Shown one piece after another: positions 23,001 through 32,000 of a DNA stretch of 64,000 nt (positions are counted from its first letter, which is position 1; each line of letters opens with the position of its first letter). The notes beneath the pieces were generated by a model. That model was not told the DNA's origin. It was given only the letters and a program-made list of their open reading frames with translations, and did not search any database. Location of the stretch: positions 19,516,704 through 19,580,703 of the forward strand of contig NC_085055.1 in assembly GCF_963662255.1 (NCBI RefSeq), read 5' to 3'. The DNA comes from Cinclus cinclus (lineage: Eukaryota > Chordata > Aves > Passeriformes > Cinclidae). The position numbers and the translations under genes are program-made.

Positions 23001-26000
23001 GCTGCTCTTGTTGTTTGTTTGTTTGTCTTGTTAAATACGTTTTATATACGGGGAAAGGACTGTTATTCCTTTTCCCGTATCTTTGCCTGAAATCCCCATC
23101 ATTTCAAAATTATAATAATTTGGAGGGAAGGGGATCATTTTACCATTCTAAGGGAATTTCTGGCATTCCTTGGCAGACACCTGTCTTTCAAATGAAGGCA
23201 GATAACAAGTTAAAAATTGCTTATCTGGACTTTTTCAAAAGGGTGAGCCAGTTTTTCCATCTGAAACAACACCTTTCTTCAACATCCTGGCAACACTGAT
23301 CACTTCTGAAAAGTTCAAAATCAAAATGAAGTATTTAATGTGAAAGCACTCTTTTGATACTAAAAATTTCAATTTTGCTCAAAAATATAAAGTGGTTCCT
23401 ATTCCTGCTCCCGGCAAGCTCTATTTCTGCCCTCTCCTCTGGGGTAGACAAAAGATATAAGCAGCATTTAAGACACTGTGAGTGGCTGGAGCCTCTATCC
23501 TTAGCAGCCTAAAACATTTCATAATGGGACCCGTCTTGAAGCAAGAACTCACCTAGAGGCACGAATGGAAGAGCAGACTTGAGGGTAACACAAGAAAAAA
23601 AACAAACCTGATCAACCACCAGGCAATGCCCACAGGAAAGCATAATGAGACTGCACCTTCCTCAGGCTGAGGACAGACTCTGCCACACAGCACAGGAGAC
23701 AGCACATTATATATTGGAATTATATGTATGTACATTATATATATATATTGTAGAACCAGAGAACCATGGAATATGCTGAGCTGGAAAGGACACACAGGGT
23801 CATCAAGTCCAACTCCTGACCCTGCACAGACAACCCCACCCTGTTCCTGGGAGCATTGTCCAAATGCTTCTGGAGCTCTGGCAGCCTTGGGCCATCACCA
23901 TTCCCTGGGGAGTCTGCTTAGTGCCCCAGCACTGAGGGAAAGAACCTTTCCCTGATATCCAACCTGATCCTCCCCTGACACAGCTCCAGCTATTCCCTCG
24001 AGTCCTGCCACTGGTCACCAGAGTGGAGAGATCAGCACATGCCCCGCTCTTCCCCTCACAAGGAAGTGAGTGCAATGAGTCTCCCCAGTCTCCTCTGCTC
24101 AAGATGAACAGACCAAGCGCCCTCAGCCACACCCCATATGGCCCCTCCAGACCCTTCACCATCTTCATGGCCTCCTCTGGGCACTCTCCAATAGTTTCAT
24201 GTCTTTTTTATATTGTGGTACCTGAAGCTGCCCACAGGTCTCAAGGTGAGGTTGCACATGCTACCAAAAGGCTGCTTTGCAGGTGTCCCAGTTTCTTAAG
24301 GAGACTCCACCTTTATCCACAAGCCAAAACTGCTCCTCTAACTACTAGGTTCACTCTCTCAGTGGCTTTTACAAAAGACATCTTTGGTGCCAGCCCTGTT
24401 TATGCAGTACTGCCATCTGTCCATCAGGATATCTCCCCCAGCCTTCACACACAGTGGCATGAGGCCAGTGCTTTTCTTCTGAAAGCCGGTTTCATCATCA
24501 TGAAGAACAAAGTTAAGGGGCCTGCTGAAGAGATACAGTTCCTGAGGGTAAAATGGCAAGACAGACGGCATCAGATTCCCACTGATGTCATCAAGAAGAT
24601 CACAGCAATGTCTCCACCGACCAACAAGAAGGAAACACAAGCATCATATAGTCACCCTAGGACACCTGCAAATGACCTATGAAGTGTTATCCAGCAGACT
24701 ATGAGCAGAACATAAGATGCAATCTAGCTGCCCCTGAGAAATGATTGCTTTCACTGCACCAGCAGATAACACAAGCTGTGAACTCCTGTTTGTGATGCAC
24801 CAGAAATTGAAGAACATCCAAGTCTGCTCTACCCTGTTCCAATCCATATTCACTGACCAGCCAAGACCAGTGTCTTGTTCCTTCTCAGCACCTCTTTCAA
24901 GCATCCTCACTCATGAGGCAAGTTATATTCTTGGCAGTGATCCTTTGAAGGTGAAGTATATAAAGTCAATAGAGGGTAAAACATTAATTAGGCAAGGGTA
25001 GTAGCACAGGTTTTCAACAGCAGCTCTTGACCACAGTGACTTCTCGTATAGGACAAGAGTCAGTTGTACTGGGAATATCCTCACCTAACTGCAGCCTGCT
25101 AATGATGGCAGTTTAAGGGAGTTATCTTTAGGCAATAAAGCTCCTGCCAAGGACAGTTTAGCTCACCCAGATGAGAAACTGATTTCTTTCCCTCTGACTA
25201 CAGATACAACTCAGCCTTGACTACATGACAGCTTTGACTGCACATCCAAAATGAGGGGTGATGAACACTGATGTATCACACACATCCTCTGATCCTGGTA
25301 AGGACAGCCAGGGACGGATGTTTAAAATTATCTTCAGTAACTGTTAGGGGTTTATTCTTTCCCTTTTCTCTCTGTGGAATTTTCCCCATTGTCATGCTAA
25401 AATACCTGTTAACTAGGCCCTGGTGGCAAGGAGGAGGGGAAAAAAAAAGGAAAACCCCGCGAGATTCAAACAGCCAGAAAAGGAAACGAAAGGCTCTAAC
25501 TCAGCCCATTTCCCTGCGGAGTTCGGACGAGAAGGACGATCGCCGTCTCTGCCCCATCACTGCCATCCCAGTGTCGGGAGCCATCCTCACTGCTGTCAGA
25601 CCCTGCACTGCTGCCTTCTCGCTGTGAACTCCCACCATCCAGCACTCTGCTGAGCACTAGGACCGACACCATAAACAGAAAGCTATCTCTCCATCTCTCT
25701 CTCTCTCCCCCTGGGACAGTGCTGCCATCACCCCCAGCTCTCCTGCAGCTCTGCGGGACCTGCCCACCCCCAGCACCGGGAACTGCAGCTCAGGGAAAAA
25801 GTGCCTGCAGCCAGAAAGGGACTGGGACTGAGTTACTGCTCTGTTTGTGGGTAATTTCATAGCTGTTATTGTTCTTGTTTGTCTTGTTAGTTATACTAGT
25901 AAACACTGTTATTCCTATCCCCATATCTTTGCCTAAAAACTCCCTTAATTTTGAAATTATAATAATCTATAAGAAAAAAGGATCACATTTTTCAGTTCAA

Positions 26001-29000
26001 AAGAAGGCTTCTGCTTTCCTTAACAAACACCTGTCTTTCAAACTAAGACAGTAACTCAATCCTTGACTGGGCCAAGTTCCCCATTTGTTGAGGGGATGCT
26101 AAGGTCATAAGAAATGCAGAGTGGGCAGTAATGAAGGTCATGCTGACACCTTGGCCAGTTGAATAAATGAGATGCTTTCAGTGACAGCACAGAAAAGATA
26201 TATCTTCTGTGAATCTGGATGGCAAGTACTGACCATACATGCCTGGTTGAGAAAGGCAATTTTAGCGTCTTTAGTTTTTCTATGGTGTTTAGTTTGATCC
26301 TGTGATGTCCAAGGACTCCTTTGTTGCTTCACGCCTCTTTGCACAAACATGACTACATTTAGCAAATCTCCAAACATTCAACAACTACATTAATTATGTC
26401 TCCCCATTGGAGCAAGGAAGAATCAGATTTGTTTTCATAGAAAAGAAAGTGGAGTACCCTAGCTATGACTTGCCCACAGGCAGGCAGCAGCTGAGCTCAC
26501 TCAGGGGAAGTTATTTCTAGCCTCCTGCCCCTGCTCCTGGATCTCTGCATAACTGTGTTTTTTGCTCTCTTTCTGTTCTCTCTTACTACAGCAAGAGTTT
26601 GCAAACTAGCAGGGATATCTTGATGACTATCTTGATGATTCAGCTTAAAGATCTCTACTTGCTGTTACAGATCCTGTGTTTCAAGGGGTTTTCATTACCC
26701 CTCCCCTCCCTCTTTAAATGTTTTTATCAGCAGGATGCAAGTTTGATTCATCCAAGCCATGTTTTCATGTATTCTGAAGTCTCAAGTAATGAAAGGAGAA
26801 AATTAATCAGAAAAGAAAGGCAAAAATTCTATTTGTGTTTAAAGAAAACAGCCTGTGACAGTGACATCTACAGCTCAGTATGCTTTGGGAGGACACCAGA
26901 TAAGTTCCAGATATTCCAGAGATTCCTGACCATGCTAACTACTGTAGAGGTGCTGCAGATGTAGAATCCCAATGGCAGATCACAAACCATGCCACAAAAT
27001 GTTGGAAGGACATATGCCAATATTTTTTTTCTTCAGCCTGAATGCAAAAGTGTACCTTTGCATGCAAAATGTGTACTTCCCTTTCTGCCACCTGTCCTTG
27101 AACTGTTAATTTAACCATGCAAATAAAAAGGACACTATCATTCCACTCGGGTGGGACCAGGCTCAAGAAAAATGAAATGTACTCTCCAAGACTTAACAAA
27201 AAAGTGATGCAACTTGCAGCTTTAAGGGTGAAAAGGCTCCACAGATAGGCAGAGGGAGAGCTCTCATATCACATGTGCTGTGTATGTAGCTGTGATATGA
27301 CAGATCTTCTAAACCTGCTGTCATCAAGAAAAATTCCTGACAACAGCCCAGATCTGGGCAGGAAGACAGCCCTTTTTTTAGGGAAGAAGCACTGTACAAG
27401 TAAAAAAAAAAAATCCCATTGATAATCAGGGCTCATATTTGTAACCAATATAGGCTAATCTTAAGACTGAGTATTGAATTTTTCCTATATAATTTTACAA
27501 ACCCAGAAATGAGAAACATCTACTGATTGCTGTATTAATTTAACACCTGGTCTAGTTCCACAGGCTTGGTAGACCCTTTCCTTTTTAAATGGGATTTTTT
27601 AAAATGTCTACATTCCATCCTATTCAACACCTTTTACATCCTTGCAAAGAAGTGATCTTTTCAAAAGTCAAATCTTTTAAGACACATGAAGCAGTTTTTG
27701 TTGTATCCAAAAATCAACAGACAAGCAACCAAAAAAAAGCCTGGCCCAGCTGGAACTCTGTACCAAGAACAGCAGCCAAGAACACAGGACTGTTTTTCCT
27801 CTGAGCATCAATTATAACTTTCACTGCATCTTTGTCTTGCTGGAGAAGCCAGCCCCCCCTTCTTTTGCCTCTCCCTCAGAACTGGAATAAGGCAGCACAA
27901 AGCAGGAGGTGTTGTGTCTTCAAAACAGGAGTTAGCAAGACACTTTATTTAGCCTACTCCTGATATACAACCTACAGTTCCTAGCAACCCAGGAGCTTAC
28001 AAAGGTACTCCACGACAGTCCCTCTGCATTCCATGACATAGGAACAAGAGAAATCTCTTGCAATCACAACATGGGGCCCAAGAGAACCTTACAAACTTCT
28101 TGTTCATAAATCTCGATTCAACATGAGAGCTGCCCATTGCCAGAGCAGAGAGAAACACAGCTTTCTTATGGCTGCAGTGCTCTGAGTACTGTACATATGT
28201 AACTCTGAAGACAACAGTTGTACATGGAAACAGGCCCTTTGTCACAGAAGAAACAATCATGGATCCAGTACAAATTGGAAAGTGCGATTCTCATCTTCCT
28301 GGGTTGTAATGCACAGAACTCCCTGCACAGACCTTCACTGGCACGTGCTGTGAGCAGCCTGTGCCCCAGCACTCTCCAGAGCGTAGGCTGCACACAGGTA
28401 CATTGCTCTCTGCTCTGGTTTCAAACTCTCCTGTCACTCAAGGCATCTGTGCCTTGCTAGAACAGGCTGCAGGCCAGGCTGCATGTCCTGCATTTCTCAC
28501 AAGATGTGCCAGCAGGGCAGCTGAGGGATAAAGAGGGGACAGGGCTTGCCCAGGGCACAGAGGGACAACATGTGGGGCTGCATGGCTGCCTTCGCCGATA
28601 CCCTCTGGCCTGCCTTTCTTCCTCTCCCACAGGGGAAAACCTAACATAGGATCATTTCTGTGCTTGTTTCCCAAAAGACAAAGCAGCTGTCAAAACTCAT
28701 ACCCCAAAGTTATTCAGAATTAGGGTTCCACAAGTTCCCTGCATCACACTGCTGCCAGTGCAAAGAGCAAGGACACCATTAACAGTGTCAGAGCCCCATA
28801 CCATTCCTGCCACAGAGCTGGTGTGGGACATAGATAGTTGTGCCCATTGCCTGGGCCTCAGGTATCCCCCAACACTCTCCCTGCCTGTGAGCTCTCTGGT
28901 AGAGACCCTGAACTCTGCAGCTGCTTTGGATACTGTCAAAGATAAACACCATATCACCTACTGGTGTCTTACCACATCACACCAGCACAATGCACCAAAA

Positions 29001-32000
29001 CACACTCTTTAGGACAGAATGGCTGGGATATATCAGAAGATGGGGGGATATCAAGTATCACTACAAAGAGCCTATAGCACAGTGTGTGGAGCCAGGTTGG
29101 AATGCCAAGTTATTGGCTCCAACTGGGTGCTGGTCCCAGGCTTGCATCCAGTTGAGCCTGCCCAAGTTGCTCTGCACAGTGTCACCCAGTGCTCCATGAA
29201 GAGGGGTGAACTCTGGTGACATGCCATAGTAACACTACAGACCCAGGTCAAGTCTGGCATAGACACCTGCTGCCAGTTCCTCCTCAGAAACAGAAGAGCA
29301 AGTGAGGTAGAGGAATCTCAATGGCTCTGGGAAGTCCAGCTGTCAAGGCTGACAGGGCCATGGTAGCTGGCCCTGGGCACACAGTCCTCTGTAGTATAGC
29401 CCCAAGAGCCTGGAATTAGCCTTGGGGGCAATACAGTTGTGTCTGTGCAGAGCTGCATCTGAGTGGGGCTCCAGAAAACAGCCCAAGCTACCCAAAAGTG
29501 GATCTTGAAGGAGCCAAGCTGGATGTGTGCACCCAAGACACACCATTCTTATTAAAGGCCCATGGCTGAAAGCGAGCTGCCAGCATGCAGCTGTTCTCAC
29601 TAACTTATGACTCTAGTTTCTGATATGCTGCTTCTTAGTGGAGATCTCAAACACTGATAACACAAAAACACCTGAGGAAATACACAACTAACATGGTGCA
29701 TGAGACACATATAAATTGCTCATGAAGTTGGTGGAAATCTGATTTCTAGTGTGGGAAGCTAGTTGTCATCTGAAAAGAGAAGGAATTATTATAGAACCGC
29801 TCTGAATAGCAAGGCAGACCGGGTACCATGAGCATTTCCATTCTGTTCAACAGGGAATGCCTGCAGCACTGACTATGCCAAGAGTATGGGCCAGCTGCAG
29901 CCCCCAGTGTTGCCCAGTAAGCCCATGCCCAATTCTTAGGGCTGTAGGAGACCATGCCTCCCTCCTCACTCCAACTTTCATGATTTATATTAAAAAAAAA
30001 GAGGCTGAGAGGTGGCACCAGAAGGGGAAGTGGCACCAGAAGGGGAAGTAGCTCATTTAGGCTCCTAAATCAAAATAGGAATAAACAGAACATCTGAAAT
30101 TCCTGCTCTCAATCTTGGTACTTTCTGGATCCTGAGACCAGAACTCAATTTATATTCTCTGGATGTAGGCAACTGTATTGCAATTTTGGATTGGAAAGAT
30201 CCATGATGTATTGATAAGAGGCTAGCTTCAGAGGAAAAGTTATTCCACATGCTGAGCTTCTCAGTTACATAAAACATGTCTGTGCCAATGAATTGAAGGC
30301 ATGTGTGTTAAAGGGTCTGCCAATGACCACAGCTATCGACTGGACTGGACACTGAAATCTCCAAGGCAGTGGACTGGAGACCAGCACTGTGCTGGCCTGA
30401 CATTAGTTTAATTCCTTATATCTTTTTTTTTTTTCCTGTTGGTGCTAGAATTACTTTGAAAGCCAACAGTTCTCACGTGCATTTTTGTGGGACCAAACAG
30501 TACAGAGATGGCTTACCTGGACAATTAACTTATTTTCTTTATCAGGCAGAATTCGGTAGGTATAAACGCAATTCCGGTACCTGGAACAGACCACAGGTAA
30601 TATGGTTACACCATGTCCAGAAGGAAATCTCAGTATGGCATCTCTCCCCTTGAGAAAAGACATTGGAAAATCCTGAGACACACAGACTGCTTCATGCACA
30701 AGGGTTTTAAGCCATTTCTCTTTCTTGTTTTTTTTCCCTGGTGTCTGTAGACTAACACAAACCCAAAGCATTCCTGGTCACTGAAACAGGAATATCTGCT
30801 TGCAGATGTCACTGCAGAAAGTGATATCAGCATTAGCTTAGAGGGAGTCATTCCATTCTTCTTCTGGCCAGAAAGAGAGAAAACACTAAGTGGCTCCAGC
30901 TGTCAGTAGAGCAGGCATCTCAGGAAGAAATGAAAAAGCAGAAATCCGAAAGGCAAAGGGCCAAAATCAGCAACAAATGAGTAAACTGAGGGCTAGTGCA
31001 TTTACTTGTATTGGAAAAAGCAAATAATATATTTCAGTAAATCACAGTACAACAGCTGATTGCCAGGCATAGTTTTATCTACAAATCATAAACAACAGCC
31101 TAAATGAAAACCCATCTCACCACCCTGGTGTGGATGCGCACTGTACATGTGCATCTGTAGAGCACCCACAATAAATATTTTGTCCCAGCTAAATAGGACA
31201 AGGAAGGGTATGGGGTTTGTTCTCATGTGTCAATGCAGGTCTCTTAACACCATTTATTCCTGCTGATACGCAAATAGGGCTAAGCAGAATTACTCCTTCA
31301 GCAGAGACAATTTGTGGGTGTGGAGATTATGAAACTGATAAATGAAGCAGCCCAATGGCTCTTGCTCACAAGAGGACCCTCATGCAGCCTTCACAGAAAG
31401 TGCTCCATCACACAGACCGTACAAGGTTGCTGCCATAATGCTTGTAAAGAGGTTTAAGCTGAGGACAAGTAAGATCAGTATAAGAACAATGAAAGAAGGG
31501 TGGTTGGGTGAGACAGGACAAGGGAGGAGCACTCCTAGGACCAAAAGCAGGAATCCTCATTGCCAGTCCCCTAATTTAGTGTGTGTGGATAGAGAAAGAC
31601 TGTCTTACTGCATTTTTACCCTTAGGCTTTCTCTCCTTGGCATCCTGACTGTCAAGTTATGTGGTCCCAGTTATTGCCACATTCTAGGTCCTTCCTAAAA
31701 GCTGGGTTGAGTTCAGAATTGTTCAGCCATTACTTAGGCTGTCCATGTCGAGGGTAAATAAAACATCAGCCTCAGTTTAAACAAGTCTCCAAGTACTTGT
31801 TATCTCCCTGTCTTCTCAGCCAACCAGAGAAGGTAAGAGTGTGACAAGGTGGGCATTTTCTCCTTCCTCTCCTGCTATATGTTTTTATGCACAGATGATG
31901 ATGTGCATATTGGGAGTGTCTGGAGCACTAAACAGGGCTGCTGTGCTAGGCCTGGTGCCAAGTGCACCATGAGAGAAGCTTGGAACTGGAAAGGGCACCT

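Larger units (their letters stand above)
7891..30516 (-). other. INPP5D: INPP5D intron 2 (22.6 kb)
   Basis: This long intron lies between coding exons 2 and 3. It holds a short perfect hairpin (9425-9454), an old LINE-like fragment (about 12900-13170), and the retroelement cluster at 22056-26050. It also holds small low-complexity tracts: A-rich at 14389-14402, a G-run near 19280, GAAA repeats near 21470, TA-rich at 23705-23750, and A-rich at 27402-27413. Between these I see no exon, tRNA or other gene. Confidence 0.85.

Noticed and set aside
25342..26050. LTRs A and B as the two ends of one provirus
   Set aside because: Copy B has its own perfect GTAAC duplication on both sides, and A and B differ by about 440 bp in length, so they are separate solo LTRs.
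28690..29600. Possible retroelement-derived coding region in INPP5D intron 2
   Set aside because: Several medium open frames occur, but none shows a motif of pol, gag or env that I could identify.
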